Shown piece after piece: positions 11,501 to 24,302 of a stretch of 64,000 nucleotides of DNA. The notes below the pieces were generated by a model. It made no database searches. It was not told the DNA's origin and saw only the letters and a program-made list of their open reading frames with translations. Location of the stretch: positions 166,990 through 230,989 of the forward strand of contig JAZDSV010000024.1 in the NCBI GenBank assembly GCA_036784855.1, read 5' to 3'. Numbering within the stretch: position 1 is the first letter of the stretch; every line of letters starts with the position of its first letter. The translations under genes and the position numbers were made by a program. The stretch is from Aphelidium insulamus (lineage: Eukaryota > Aphelidiomycota > Aphelidea > Aphelidiaceae).

Positions 11501-14461
11501 AATGTGTATCATGCGATTCGCGCCAATGAAATCATCATGCCAGATGAGCACGGGGAATCGCTAGTTGGATTCGAGTACCAGTGGAACAATTTGCATAAAC
11601 GTGCTAAGCGCCGCGACTCCGCAGATACAGCTGGCAACTTGTCAGGTGACGATGACGATGCTGCGGCTCTGGTTCGGTTCGATCGGGAAGCATTTTTATT
11701 CTCCTGGCGCCTTCTTGCCACCACCATTCTTTATGGTATGGGAGTCATATTTCATCATTGGCTAACTACTGGCCTTGTTTGCAGCATACAGCACTTCCGA
11801 GTCGAAAATACGTTTACAAAAAGCGATTGGCTCATATTATAAACTTTGCAGCCTAGCATTCTACTACGGGTGTTATGACGTGCTGGATGAGCTAATTGTT
11901 GCGATAGCCAAGTCCACCAAACTTTGTACAACGCCAGCATCATCTTCACCCTCTGACCATCCGGCGATGGCTATCTGGCGGCGGAATCAGTACGAGAGTG
12001 ACTATGATTTCAGGCGCCGACGAGCTGTATTTCTGTCGTGGTTTAGCCGTAACTTCCGTGCTCAAATGGCCCTGGTCTTCGTGTTCCACGTATTGAGCGA
12101 ATTTGGCAGTGCAGTCAGCGTTACATGGAATTATGTAGGAATTATGGATATTAATGATTGTAAATATGTCTTATTGTGCCTAGGTCGCTGACATTGTATA
12201 CTTGCTTTACCAAATGGATATACTTGGCGCACCGTTGACAATGGGAATTTCTTTTGGTGACGCGACCCCGGACATACGAAAAGACCACATTGTTCGTAAG
12301 GTGCCGTACCGCAGCGAATTATCGCGCCAATTTCGAACACAACAGCAGCAAGAGTCACCGACCACCTCCATCTTTTCTGCTCTGTCTTCCTTTCTTTTAT
12401 CCACGTCAGCACCGGACGGCCCATCAGCTACGCAGCCTGTTGCCAAGTATATTCCAGACGACGAGGAGAAAAAGACAGACGAATCTGTACGTCAACTTAT
12501 GGAACAGATGAATGTCGGCCGAGTGCTGGTGGAAAAATCTGTATTCATGGTGGATCGGGCGCTCTGCAGCTTGATCGATGCGCTGTTCGAGAGAGCATTT
12601 GTGCAGAATGCCTCCGCCGACACTCATGTTAAGCCGCTGGAGCAAGTGGAAATTGACAGGTGTACATTTGCCATATCTGTCTCCTCTCGGATATTATTGC
12701 TGAACATTGGCCGTTTGAGCTGCGCATGGACAACGATCGAACGCTACATTTTTGGCACAGTGTTGCGAAATTTCGTGCAGTGGCACCATCTTGTTGTTCA
12801 AGAAGCTCTTACGGCATCATTTCAACTACTGGCCGCTCTGCTTGCTGAGAGCGTGGGTGGCAGGCCAAAGCAAGAGGAAGTGTTTTCTCAGATTGTATCT
12901 GAGCTACTCGCCTTCACCGACGCCATTACCGTTGCTCCGCCCGTGCCGGAAGGATCACCTTCCAAACGACTCGACATTCATCCTGTGTCTGGAATCGCTG
13001 CCGGATGCTCCATGCTGAACGAGGTTGGTCTAGTGTTGGCCGCAGGAACTCTGTGTGCGGTGCGAAAATATCTCGAGCATAGTTCAAGCGGTGCCGACCT
13101 GGTCACGGCGGATCTGTGGCCCTATTTATTTTCAGTCGTCTCGGCCACTGCCGGTGAAGTGGGCATGCATTCCCCTCCTCGCGCAGGTGTCGACGAGGGC
13201 GGTGAGGGTGCCGCACCATACAGCTGGGAGATATTGAAGGCCATGTCTGAAGCGTCGGGCTTCTTTCAGCCCTTGGATCAGACACCGTGGTCGACGCCAA
13301 TTCACACGGAACGCTTCATTGATCTTCTCGATATGTACACATCGTTTGTCAACGCTTCATCCTCGGTCGCTGCCCAGCATGCATCTGGTGTCATTGTCTC
13401 GGCTAGCTCCATTGCGTCCAAGCTCGCTTCGGCAGTGGCCCGATCATCCGTGGATACCGCTGGTGACATGGTTAACCAAGCTGATAATGAATTCGCATCC
13501 CCTATCCAGCGCAAACATGCGGCAGCTATATCACGTGGTCTCTACGCTATGAAGAGAATTTATGATCTATCTCTTGCGATTCCGGCAGTGACATTGGCCT
13601 TGCGCTCAGATGACAAAGTTACCTTTGGTGACTGGCGCAACTCGTGGCTCCCACTGTTCAGCTCGCTCAGCCAGCAGTGCTATCATCCGTGTCGAGAGAT
13701 ACGCCAGAATGCGCTGACGTACTTGCAACGCGCGCTGGCCGCCTGTGACACCAGCAGCACCGGCACTGATGTCACCGTCTACGCAAATATGTTCAACGAC
13801 GTGCTGTTCCCACTGCTGGAGACTCTGCTCAAGCCAGAGGTTCTAACTCTGGACTACTATCCGCCACTGTCCAAGCGCGAAACATTGTCGCGCACAGCAT
13901 CCGAAACGAGTTTAGATGCTTCCATGTCGTCTGCAAGGAAGAACAGCAACTCGGCGTACAACCGCGGCGCCACCATCGACGAGATTCGCATCCAAGCATC
14001 CAAACTATTGACCAAGATATTCTTGCAGCAACTCCATAATCTGCACCAGCACCTGCCGCCTGACGAATTGGAGCGGTTGTGGGTGAGGATCCTGCAGTTG
14101 ATGGCAAACTACTGGCAGTGCGGAGTGGCATCCCGATCCAAAGCTGCTCAGGCAGGATCCGATTTCAGTCTGGTACTGTTAGATGTGTGACCGAAGGGGA
14201 ACTAACTCGTCGAGCAGACCGAAGCTGTGCCGGAGTCGATAAAGAATATGCTGTTGGTGATGTCCACTTCAAATCTGTTTCGAGAAGGCAGCGGGGGCTT
14301 GTGGACTGTCACCTGGGAACTTCTCGATCCGTGGCTACCAAACTTGCGCAAAGGTAAGTTTATAGTCGAGTATTATGCATTTAATACAATTCGTAGAATT
14401 ATTCGAGGACGAGGCACCCAAGGAGGTCAAGCCTGCAGCCGAAGAGACAAATGCAAAATAA
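8538..14461 (+). CDS. GBF1: GBF1/GNOM-type ARF guanine-nucleotide exchange factor (Sec7 domain)
   Basis: Nine exons (8538-9027, 9126-9356, 9400-9460, 9504-9993, 10049-11735, 11785-12134, 12184-14184, 14218-14353, 14397-14461) give 1836 residues, close to animal GBF1. The N-terminal DCB region is conserved (MRRNARWRD; ETTGPITGAALASIERL; CVLLRILSVLKSL; RLSELLRRHAEQIV). The Sec7 domain spans about residues 725-925 with the glutamic-finger motif FRLPGEAQ near residue 809 and the helix VLAYSAIMLNTDQHNPQ. GBF1-type continuation follows (FEYQWNNLHKR, and near the C-terminus PESIKNMLLVMSTS). The protein activates ARF GTPases on early Golgi/ERGIC membranes to recruit COPI. The family assignment (GBF1 rather than BIG/Sec7p) rests on the sequences after Sec7 and at the N-terminus. 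The stop codon lies inside an AATAAA. Confidence 0.95.
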
Positions 14462-14462
14462 A
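14457..14462 (+). promoter_or_regulatory. AATAAA overlapping the GBF1 stop codon
   Basis: The TAA stop (14459-14461) is the middle of an AATAAA hexamer. If it is the functional signal, the 3' UTR is only some 15-30 nt, which would keep it clear of the convergent UTP4 gene ending 70 bp away. Confidence 0.45.
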
Positions 14463-14531
14463 ACGATGCTTTGGGAGATGAACTCTCCTTTATCTGTATA
14501 TTACGTTTGCGATCTATGTTTACCTCCAACA

Positions 14532-16964
14532 CTAGACGCCATACTTCTTAGTCGCCACAGGGGCTTGCATTGAATCCAGGACTTCGCTCCACGGCCGTTC
14601 CACAACCATGGTTTCCAGGCAACCATTATCCTGCCCGCTCACAATGTCGAACGCCAGAATATTGTCAAATCTATCAGTGAAGGCGGACTCGCCGCTCGAA
14701 AGGTCTACTCGGCCGATCCAACGCTGCGTCCACACGAATAAAGCACTGTCTCGCGACATCACGCCGCCGCAAATTTTTTCCTTCCTGCTCCGAAGCCATT
14801 CCACTTTGGCCAGTAGAGTCTCCAATTTCACGTCAAACTTGCCGGAGTCAAGGTTGAAAGCGCGGAGTGCGGTGTATCGTCCAGCCTTCCCGCTTGCCAT
14901 AAAGAATAGTAGCAGTGGGCTGCTAGTGCCATCAGGAGTGCCATCAGATAAGAGCAGTGCAGTGTGCCGCGCGTCCCGTAGCTGAGGCACGTCAACAAGC
15001 TTGTCGTGGAGAGTGTCGTAGAGCAAAACTTGGTTGGATGCATTTGCTGCAGCAACGTATCGTCCGCCATTGGAACTACTCAGTGTGCAAATACTTGATA
15101 ACAGCCGACAATCAACTTCGTTGCTCGGCTGCTGCATGATTAGCCGTTTATGTAGCGGGAATTGTCCTTCGATAGCGTTCAGCCGATAAAGCAGCAGCTC
15201 TGCGCTGGTCGCAACAGCCAGATATTGTCCACCTAGCAGGCAAGATGCAGAGCAATTGCGCAGCGGTGGCAGAAATGAGGTGAAATTGACTAGAGCCACC
15301 GGAGAGTTCTTGTCAAACGTATCCTTGATCTTGTACAAGTGCAGCTGACCCTGGTTGTCCACAAATGATATCCAGTTTCCACTAGAGCAAACGACAAAGT
15401 TGGTAATCGTGGTTCCCGCTTTTGCCTTGATGGCGGCAAGGAATTTTGCGCCAGATGCGCTGACCATACCCGCCTCAATGGACTGTTGCATCTCGCCCAC
15501 CTCACCCAGCCGGTGCACATTCAACTGGTCATTGACGGCGCTGATGACTAGACGCCGCGGTTGGCATAGTCTAGCCAATGGTGCCATTGGGAATGGGTAG
15601 ATGCGTGTTGGCTGGCGACTTTGCTGCGGGAAGCTGTGCAGCGGTGTCGGCAAGATTGTGAGAAAAGTATCGATGCCGCCAGAGAATAGATAATCACGGG
15701 TGGATGGTACGATGCTGCTACCTTCTGGGGCCTTCCGATTGCCAGATGCCGCACGTTTGGCAGAATTGCTGGGCGGTGACCACGGTTCCTGCAACCAGCA
15801 TAGTGCCCGGATGTCGTGCGTGTGCAGTTTGCGATGCTGAGTCATGATCCACTTGATGTCCTTTTTGGCACTCTTGTCCCCCGATGTGGACGAGGCGCGC
15901 AACAACGCAATCTTGCTGTCAATTCCCGCGGCAAATATCGCGCTACTGTTGACGGTGTCCACTGCCAGCGCCAGAACATCTGACGCATGTGACCGGAATG
16001 ATTGAACCAGTGTGCAGTTATTCACATCCCAAATCTTGACGCAGCCCAGCGAGTCGGCCGTCACCACTTGCCCATTGCTACACATTATTCAGTTCATCAT
16101 GAATAAGAATTACAAGGATTAGTACCCAAGGCACTTGATATCCCAGACGAGAACATCTTCATCGCCCATGGTAGCAGATCCAACACACATACGCTGGATC
16201 TGCCTTCCGGTGGACAGGGACCACTTTCGCACCAGTCCGTCGGCGCCACCGGAAAACAAGGTGTAATTTCCATTGACTCTGTCTAATTCAGGCGTCCACG
16301 ACAGACAGACAATACGGCCCTGCTGTCGATCAAAGCAGCGCAGATAGTCACAAGTCCCCGGGGGTCCGTCGATATCAAACAGACGTATGCATCCATCCTC
16401 GCAGCCGACGGCCAGATAACGTTGGCACGGCGATACTTGCATGCACCAAATGGCGCCGCCGCCAACTGAATCTGAACGGTTCAGCACTGACAAGTCCTCA
16501 AGCGAGTACTCTAGCAAATGTCCTTCAAGCGATGCAGCGAAAAGTCGAGGCACTATTCGCACAGCTTTTGAAGTCAAAACGCTTCTCTTTACGTCCATGT
16601 CATTGTCGCATGAACTCTTATCGGAATCGGTATCGTCATCATCATTGGTGGACATGGCAATACAAAGCGCTTCAACAGTGTGCGGAAATTGAATCGCGTG
16701 ATGAGAGATCCAGTTGTTCCCGCCGCTACCATTACTGCTGGGGCCTTTCGACTGTGACTTTCGAGACGCATGATTTGCCGTGGTACCGTGCTGCGCCGGG
16801 TGGTTCTGCTTGGCGCCAGGCGCACCAAGCGATCGCCACAGCTCGATGCGGTTGTCGGATCGCGACACGGCCACCAGAGGCTCATCTCCCGGCAGCATAA
16901 CCGACGCGATGTGATGTATTGCGCCGGGTTGGTATGGAACGAAGCGGCATCGGTGCGCGTCCAT
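14532..16964 (-). CDS. UTP4: UTP4/cirhin, WD40 component of the small-subunit processome
   Basis: Two exons (16964-16126, 16077-14532) give 794 residues. The N-terminus matches cirhin in order: HRCRFVPYQPGAIHHIAS, a first blade with AVSRSDNRIELW, then GGAIWCMQVSPCQRYLAVG, CEDGCIRLFDI, CFDRQQGRIVCLSW, LFSGGADGLVRKW, VLVWDIKCLG-NGQVVTADS and LGCVKIWDV. A second propeller follows (HTHDIRALCW, LFSGGIDTF). UTP4 belongs to the t-UTP/UtpA complex that loads on nascent pre-rRNA in the nucleolus and also supports rDNA transcription. The start was chosen at the Met just before HRCRF, which matches family length; an in-frame leader upstream looks non-coding. The gene is convergent with GBF1 and divergent from the kelch/WH2 gene. 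Confidence 0.93.
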
Positions 16965-17259
16965 CTGGCTGGGAATAATTAGCGAGTGAAAATTGTATAA
17001 CAACAGTCTTGCAATATGCGCGTCAAGCACTCCGCGCGCTGATTGGATGATTGGTAGAACCCTAACCCTGAGTTAACGGACCAATCACAGCGTGACAGGG
17101 GTATTCGACGCCACATTCACATCTGTGGCTGCCATATTCTTGTAGATTCATTCACAATCAACAACAACTGTCTGCACGTGCATTATACACTGCGCCATTG
17201 CACATCCTGCTTACACAAGATCATAACATCAACATATTCTCTGGTGAAGCAACAGGGAA
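16965..17259. promoter_or_regulatory. Divergent promoter with telobox-like AACCCTAACCCT and CCAAT boxes
   Basis: This 295-bp spacer separates the UTP4 and kelch/WH2 start codons. It holds AACCCTAACCCT (17058-17069), two ATTGG pentamers just upstream of it and a CCAAT at 17081-17085. Teloboxes of this kind are known promoter elements of ribosome-biogenesis genes in plants and some other eukaryotes. Assigning this copy to UTP4 is inference. Confidence 0.45.
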
Positions 17260-20200
17260 ATGTCCAAGAATTTGTTGAGCAGGCTAAAGCTCCAGAAGGG
17301 GCACGGACACAACTCGAGTGGCGGCGACGGTGATTATTCCCCCACTTCGTCTGGTTCCTCGACTCCACCTGGCGCAATAGGCTCCAAAAAGGTCACCGGG
17401 AAGTCACCATTTCCTCGGCATGGTTTCACGGCACTGCCAGTCCTTTCCACCAATGGCAACGCTCCGGCCGGCGCGATGGACGTCGTCATATTCGGCGGCC
17501 AGACTGGGGAAACGCCGCGTGACGACGTAATATATGTGTCGCTGGATGGACATTTCTCGTGGACAAATCCATATGCGACAACGGGAACACCTCCCCCGGG
17601 TCGAGTGTACCACGCTGCGTGCTTGGTGGCGTCCAAAATGATGTACCTGTATGGCGGAATTGGTAACAAGGATTCATATGATGGATTTCTCTACAGTTTT
17701 TGCGCCGGTGAGTACTACTGATTATAGTATTGTACTATTAATTTAACTTGCAGAAAATCGAACATGGAGCCGGCCTCGAGTTGCCGAACCGATAGTACCC
17801 CGGCACGGATTGGCCATAGCGTCAATTGGAAATTGCGTCTACATATTTGGAGGCGTGGGAAAGCAGAAAAAGTATTTTAACGATTTGGCTGCCGTCGACG
17901 TATCGCAGAGTAAGCCTTTATGTATGGTATCAAAGGTGCTAAATTTCTTGACCTTGTAGCCAAACTATCGTGGATGACATTGTCGCCCAAGCAAGGACAG
18001 CAGCCGGTTGCAAGGGCGTTCCACACGCTGACCGCATACGGCAATGACAAATTGGTAATGTTTGGTGGCGAGAATGACGATGGGAACGCTCTGGCAGATT
18101 TGTGGCTATACTGCGCTTCAGCCAGAGTTTGGAACCAGGTGCGCACCGATGAGAACGCCCGTCCATGTGCGCGGTACCACCACGCGGCATGCATGGTAAA
18201 TGCGAGCCTGTGGATTGTAGGCGGAAAAGATTCGGCTGGAAATATCCTGGACGATATTTGGTCATTTGACTTTGCCGGTGGGTTTAATATCAGTTACGGT
18301 AGTGGTTGTTAAACTGATGCGATCTGCAGCCGAGTGTTGGTCATTCCTTGGGCACCTGCCTTTACCGCGGTCTCAACTTCAAATTTGTTATGTTAGAGAA
18401 AGAGTTTTTGGTACGCGATCCTTCTGCCTATAACAGCTGGCTGACTCGCTGTAGTGTTTGGCGGCCAGACTGCTAAAGAAAATGACTTTGATCGAGTGAT
18501 CACTTTGAATCCGGCCCTGTTCAAGCCTTCGCCATCAAGACCAGCCACGCCCCCTCACAGCCCTCCTCCACATGCTGTTGGCGACGGCGACAAATTTGCA
18601 CCTGAAGGCTCCGTCATGAGTAGTCATCATGCATTTCGTAACATGGCACCAAATTCTGTCATGTCACCACCTTCACCTCCACCGCTAATGCCTTTGGACC
18701 CGCCGCCTGCCCCGCTCCAGTCATCTGCTGTGCACAATGAAGAGATAGCCGCACTGCAACGTCAGCTTGAAACAACCAGAAAGGAACTCGAGGCGGAGAA
18801 GAGCAAGTCCAAGGAGGCCGCAGTGGCTGCCTCATCAGACTCTGATCGAGAGCGCAAATTATTACTGGGCCGGGTGTCTGCACTCAAGCGTGAATTGGCC
18901 GAGCTCAAAGAGCAGAAGGAAGCCGTGGAAAGCCAGCGCGTGCTGCTGGAACAGGCACGGTTCGGTGATTCCGTGTGCAACTCGGCTCTGGACGCGCAGC
19001 TGCAAGACCTGCAACAATCGCTGCTACAAGAGCGCTCCAAAATGGCGAAGACGGAGCAGAAATTGAAGCAAGCCAGCGCGGACAATGCGGTGCTCGCCGA
19101 CCAAATTAAAGATATGGGCGTCAAGGCGGGCAAGGTTGCGTCCCAGATTGACAAGCTTGGGAAATTTGTTCGATCATTTGCCGAGAGCGATGCGGCGGAA
19201 AAGGACGGCATCGAAGCTGCGGTGAAGCTAATCAAGACATTGCGCGATCTGCACACGGCAAAGAATGAGTTCATTGCGGAGAAGACTGCCGAAGTCCGTC
19301 GGCTACGCGTAGCACTTGAAACTTCACAAGGCGGTATGGCAACGCTGAAGCAACAGTTGCAGTCACACGAGCCAACCGCCGTTGAAAACACACCGCAATA
19401 TGCAAAGATCAGTGCGGAGTTGTCCGACTGCCAGCAAGCTATGCGCGCACGCGAGAAGGAGTATCGACTGGTGGTGGACGACATGAAGGCAAAGAACGAT
19501 TCATTGAAGGCCGAGCTGGACCACATACGTGCCACTATGAACGCTGTTCCATCTGATGCATCGCACTGCAACGAAGATATTACCACACTGCAGCAAAAGA
19601 TTGCCCAGCTCACCGCAGACAGCCGCGAAAAGCAAAAATTGATCTCAAATCTGGCCGGAGTAGACTCGGAGCGTCGCGCGCTGGAGATCGAGTGCAGCAA
19701 TTGGAAGGCTGAAGCTGTGCGTATGACACAGCTGGCGGACAAGGCAAACAAGGCACGGCTAGCCACCGTGGACGAGTTCAACGAGAAGCTGCTGACCCGC
19801 AGCGGCCAAGTGGAGGAGCATGTGGAGTTTTTATCCGCTGAAAATGGACGTCTGGTTGCTAAGGTTTCCTCGCTGGAGCGGCAAGTCGAACAGCTGACTG
19901 CTGCTGCCAAGGAGGCTGCTGCAAGTCAATCTGCAGCGTCGACTGCCTCAGTTCCGCCGCCGCCGCCGCCTCCTCCACCACCAACATCAGCCATCGTTTC
20001 TGACTCCGCGGCGCAAGCAGAGAGTTCTATTCCGCCGCCTCCACCGCCACCGCCCCCGTTGACTGGGCAATCTGGCGCTGCTCCACCCCCACCCCCACCG
20101 CCTCCACCTCCTACATCTGGCGTGGCTATCGCCAGTTCTGGCACCGTCACTCCCGCAGAACCACAAACAGCTGCCACATCAGACCTGCTAGCTGAAATTC

Positions 20201-20486
20201 GCGCTGGCCGCAAACTCAAATCAGCCAAGGCAACGTCTGCAGGCGATCGTGCGCCCCGCGCTGCCAGCCCCGCCAAGGCCACGTTTGATCCCATGAGTGC
20301 AATGTATGTGTGTTGTTGAAAGTCTGTGCTCTGTACTGACACTTTATTTGATATAGGTTGGCTGAAATGCAAAAGAAAAAGTTGAAATCAGCTGGCGCTG
20401 CCTCGCCCACTTTGGCGTCTAGGCCCGCGCCACCACTCAACGTCAACGCCGAACTGGCCATGAAGCTAAAGGCGCGCAAGCATTAA
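17260..20486 (+). CDS. Kelch / coiled-coil / polyproline / WH2 protein (putative actin regulator)
   Basis: Six exons (17260-17707, 17754-17909, 17960-18277, 18330-18410, 18455-20303, 20357-20486) give 993 residues. The N-terminal third is an intracellular-type kelch propeller with no signal peptide (DVVIFGGQTGE, MMYLYGGIGN, CVYIFGGVG, LVMFGGENDD, LWIVGGKDSAGN, RVFVFGGQT). A proline-rich linker and a long alpha-helical coiled coil (about residues 420-820) follow. Then come three polyproline blocks of profilin/SH3-binding type. A WH2-like motif LLAEIRAGRKLK is near the C-terminus, then a basic tail. Polyproline plus WH2 is the arrangement used by actin nucleation and elongation factors, so a cytoskeletal role is likely. 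No FH2 domain is present, so it is not a formin. Convergent with the PX-AGC kinase (129 bp between stops). Confidence 0.85.
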
Positions 20487-20615
20487 CATTTTCAACCATC
20501 ACTGCATAGACTGCCTGTGACTACATTTTTAATCGTGGTACCTTATAATTGTACACACATCTGATTAAAATCTACGTGTAATTGTATTGCCTGTATGGAT
20601 GCGTGTAGTAGTCTA

Positions 20616-23600
20616 TCAGTAGTCTTCGGCGGTGGCGGCAGCGCCAGTGAGCCAGTCACTCTGTGCGCCAGCAAACGTGAACCCCTGAAACGTCTGATCG
20701 TTGGCCAGTTTCGCTGCAGCAGCCGCCGCCACATTGTCCACGTCCATCTCGACCGAGTTGGCCGACACGGTGGCCGTCAGCACGCTGTCGTCCAGCACGC
20801 TCTGCGGAATCGGCTCATTGACAAACTGCGGGTCAATGTTGCGCAGGTCGTACAGATGCGCCACGGTGGGCACGAATGGCGGTGTGCACTCGCGCCGATA
20901 GAGCCGATCCCAGTCCAGACCCTCAAAGAACGGGTGTGACTTCACCACGGCCGGGTTGGAAGTGTTGTTGTCGCCGGTGCCCAGGCGGAAGTAGGGCGAG
21001 CGGTGCAGCATGCCACTGATGATGGATTTGGCGCGCACGCTCACGTACGGCGGGAATTTGAGCTTCTCAGTCAATATCTTGTCGTACATTTCGTGCACAT
21101 CCTTGGAGTAGAAAGGTGGCAGGCCGACCAGCATCTCGTACAGTACTGATCCCAGACACCACCAGTCAACTGGGAAGCCGTACGGCTCCTTGCGCAGCAC
21201 TTCGGGTGCCAGGTACTCGGGAGTGCCACAGAATGTGCGCGTGCGACCCCGATTGCTGCGGTGAAAGTTTTCCTTGGCCAAACCGAAATCCGTCAACTTG
21301 ATGTGGCCCTCAGAGTCCAGCAGTATATTCTCCGGCTTCAAGTCACTAAACAGATGGATCAGTCAAATGTTAATGTGTACTGTCAACTCCACTTACCGGT
21401 ACACCACGTCCACCTCCGTGTGCAGATACTCCAAGGCGCTGACAATCTCCGCGGAATAGAAGCGAGCGCGCAGTTCGCTGAATCGTCGCTCACGTTGCAG
21501 GTGGAAGAACAGTTCGCCCCCGTTCACATAGTCGGTGACGAAGTACAATTTCTCCTTGGACTGGAACGCCCATCGCAACCCAATGAGGAACGGGTGGTTG
21601 GAGCTGCGGATCAGCACATTGCGCTCGGCCATGATGTGGTCAATGTCGTGCGGGTTGCTGGCAGCGCCGCCGCCCGATGATGCGGCCGCCGCCGACTTGC
21701 CGCCCTTGCCAGACTTGGCCTTGCGCTTGACGGAACTCTTTGATATCACCTTGATGGCGTAGACCTGATGATCGTCCTTGTTCTGTGCCAGCATCACTTT
21801 GCCGAAATTGCCCTTCCCAATAAGTTTGAGCAGGTAAAAGTCGTCGATGGAGATGAGCTGCTGCTGAGATTGTTGTGACAGCGGAGATGGCAGCGCCGAC
21901 GATACCGTATCGGTGGGACTAGTACTGCTGTTGCTGGCCGCCGCGCGCGGATAGATCATCGAATACTCTGCCGAGAATCGTTTCTTGCTGGCCTTGTCGC
22001 CGCTGCCAGACGAATCCGCCAGCGGGGATCTGGGCGGATTGGAGGAGGCTGTGGACTGTGATGACGATTGCTGGGCATCTCCGGTATCATCGCCGACCAA
22101 GACGGTGCGACGCCACGCAACCTTTTTCAAAGTGCGGCGCAGACTGCTCGACTTTTTTAGCGCCGATTTGGCTGCCGTCTTGGCGCTGTCTGTGCCATTT
22201 GTGAGTGTGCCGTCATTGCCGCCAGAATTTGTGGGCGGCAATATGGCGTGAGGCGAAGTGGTGAAAACGGCACGAGGCTTCAGATTCGCGCCCTTGCTAG
22301 GGCGGACAACAGTCTGCGACGAAGACAACGCATCATCCGAACCGCTGTGATCACTGACAGCAGCATTATCTGACTGTGCAGACTGCGTGGGCGCCGTAAT
22401 TGTGCCAATGGTGAGACCGCCGCACAGAAATTCCCGGACTGCCTGTGATCGCAGCAGCACAGGTGACGAGAATATGTGCTGAATGTAGTTGTCTAGACCG
22501 CGGGACCGCATCTGTACAAACTCTGGGTCCATATTGTCGCCCAGCAGACGCTTTGCCGGCAGCAGTGGTAGGAAACGATGCAGAAACGGATAAGTCTTCA
22601 TCAACTATAGCAAGTTATTAGCATCTGTTGCCATAGATCACGGATAAGTAAACTAACCTGCTTGTCCAAAGCGTCAAATTCACTGTAGCGTTTATGCACG
22701 GTCCACTGCTGTGAGCCGGATTTGATATTTACGCAATAGACAGTGAATAGACGTTTGCCCTGACGCACAGAATACGCGCCCGACGGCGACGGCGGCGGCG
22801 ACGGAGAGGATTTCCCACTGTCATCTGCCATACTTGTTTGAATAATCTTGGGAGAGTTCAAGCCAGAGTTTGCGCCCGGGCTGGTGTGCGTCAAGAGGCC
22901 TACGCGGCGCATGAATAGCGCACGACGAGACAGAGAAGGCGCGTGGTCCTTTAGCTCGACGCGCAGCTCCGTACCAGTCACTCCGACCGCGGTGTCTGGC
23001 TGTGATAGAGCAATGTATGCACTGCGCGGTGTCACTGGCGGACTGGGCGGAGTTTCTTCGTGTTGCTGCGTTGATTCCCCAGTTTGAGTAGCAGTCGCAT
23101 CATCAGGGGGCGGCTCCGTGGAATTGGAAGCGATGACCGGCGCCGGAACAGACGCCGCTGTAGTTGACGAGGAAGATGCCGATGAAGCGCATGATGTAGC
23201 TGAAGTAGAGCACCATGACGTGGTGGTTGCCGCGGGTTGATCGGTAGCGCTGCTAATAGCAGCATCAGATGCCGCCACAATGGTGGTAAAGTTGTTGCGC
23301 GATGTCTTGACCACACCAGTGGCCAGTGCTGACAGCGCGCCAGTACCAGCACCACCAGGATCAGTGCCATCATCATTCGCCGCTGAACCATCGACGCGCC
23401 GTGCTGGTGAGGACTGCACGAGTACAGAGCGTCGTCGGTGCAGTGAGACGCGGAAAGAGCCGCGTCGCTTCTTGGCCGTGCCACTTTTTGTAGCCGACAA
23501 GCGCGGCGACCAAGAAGCGCGATCAGTGGCTGTCGCGCTGTTGTTGCTGCTAGTGCCGGAAGATGAGGTGGATGCGGTAGCGCAACTGCCAGACAAAGAG

Positions 23601-23953
23601 TCGGCTGAAGGCGGAGTGGGCGCTGGGGCAACCGGCGGCGATGGGATTGAGGAGCGGCTGGCAGACATGGAGATGGCAGCCATGCGACGCAATATGGTCA
23701 CCGGCTCCTGGCCGCTATCGCCAACTTCACGCGATAATTTCGCCGGCGACGAGGGAGGACTGGGCGGAGGCGCGTTGGTGGCCAAAGTGGCGGCGGCGGC
23801 ATTTCCAGCTGACTGTTGTCGTGCTGCCTGCGCATGACCTCGGGAATCGTCCACGGGATGAGCGTCAGCAGTCTCGGCCAGAGATTTGCACGCGGCGCTG
23901 GACGCGTCACGTGGCGTTGGTGGCGGCGGCGGCGAAACGGGCCGCGACAACAT
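20616..23953 (-). CDS. PX-domain AGC protein kinase, SGK3/CISK-like
   Basis: Three exons (23953-22658, 22604-21397, 21345-20616) give 1077 residues. A low-complexity Ser/Thr/Pro/Ala leader (about 370 residues) precedes a PX domain ([42 protein letters not shown]), expected to bind phosphoinositides on endosomes. The kinase follows ([36 protein letters not shown]-loop [19 protein letters not shown]). The C-tail has NEPIPQS and the hydrophobic motif FQGFTFAG, the substrates and docking sites for PDK1/TORC2 regulation in this family. A Gly/Ser/Ala-rich insert of about 25 residues lies between the VAIK lysine and the alpha-C helix. An intron splits the YRD arginine codon. The order PX then kinase is diagnostic of SGK3-like kinases. 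The long disordered leader is unusual. Confidence 0.92.
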
Positions 23954-24302
23954 TTTAGGCAGCGGCGTGAATAACAGAGAGCTGCTATGATTACCCCTGA
24001 TTCACTCGATAAGGCGCCACAATTAGAACCAATTGGCATTATTGGATAGAAGCATTTTTGATGCAACTTTTCTTCAAGTTGCAAAAAGTTTTAGAATGAA
24101 AATTAAAATGACCGCAGTCCTTATCGTTGAAAATAAAACAAATTATTCCTTTCCAATATAGAGAACTGGAGTACAACGGCGTTCCATCATTAAACTAGGA
24201 CTTCAAGAACTCTTTAAAGCTGCTTCAACTGTATAACTGACCGTGAATTCTACACCAAATATTACTAATACTCATGAATGTCCATAATATTTCTATGGTA
24301 TT
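23954..24302. other. Intergenic, AT-rich
   Basis: This stretch lies between the PX-AGC kinase start and the lipase stop. It is AT-rich with two imperfect copies of a ttgcaa/gatgcaa-type motif near 24060-24085. No open frame, RNA gene or long repeat is recognised. It should hold the kinase promoter. Confidence 0.4.

Noticed and set aside
17058-17069. AACCCTAACCCT as an interstitial telomere relic
   Set aside because: Less than two full repeats inside a compact promoter; better explained as a telobox.
18762-19910. Long Ser-rich minus-strand frame (382 codons) opposite the kelch/WH2 coiled coil
   Set aside because: Antisense shadow of GC-rich coiled-coil codons; low-complexity Ser/Ala composition and no start context, while the plus strand has clear domains.
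17260-20486. Formin identity for the polyproline/coiled-coil gene
   Set aside because: No FH2 domain; polyproline is followed by WH2-like sequence and a short basic tail.
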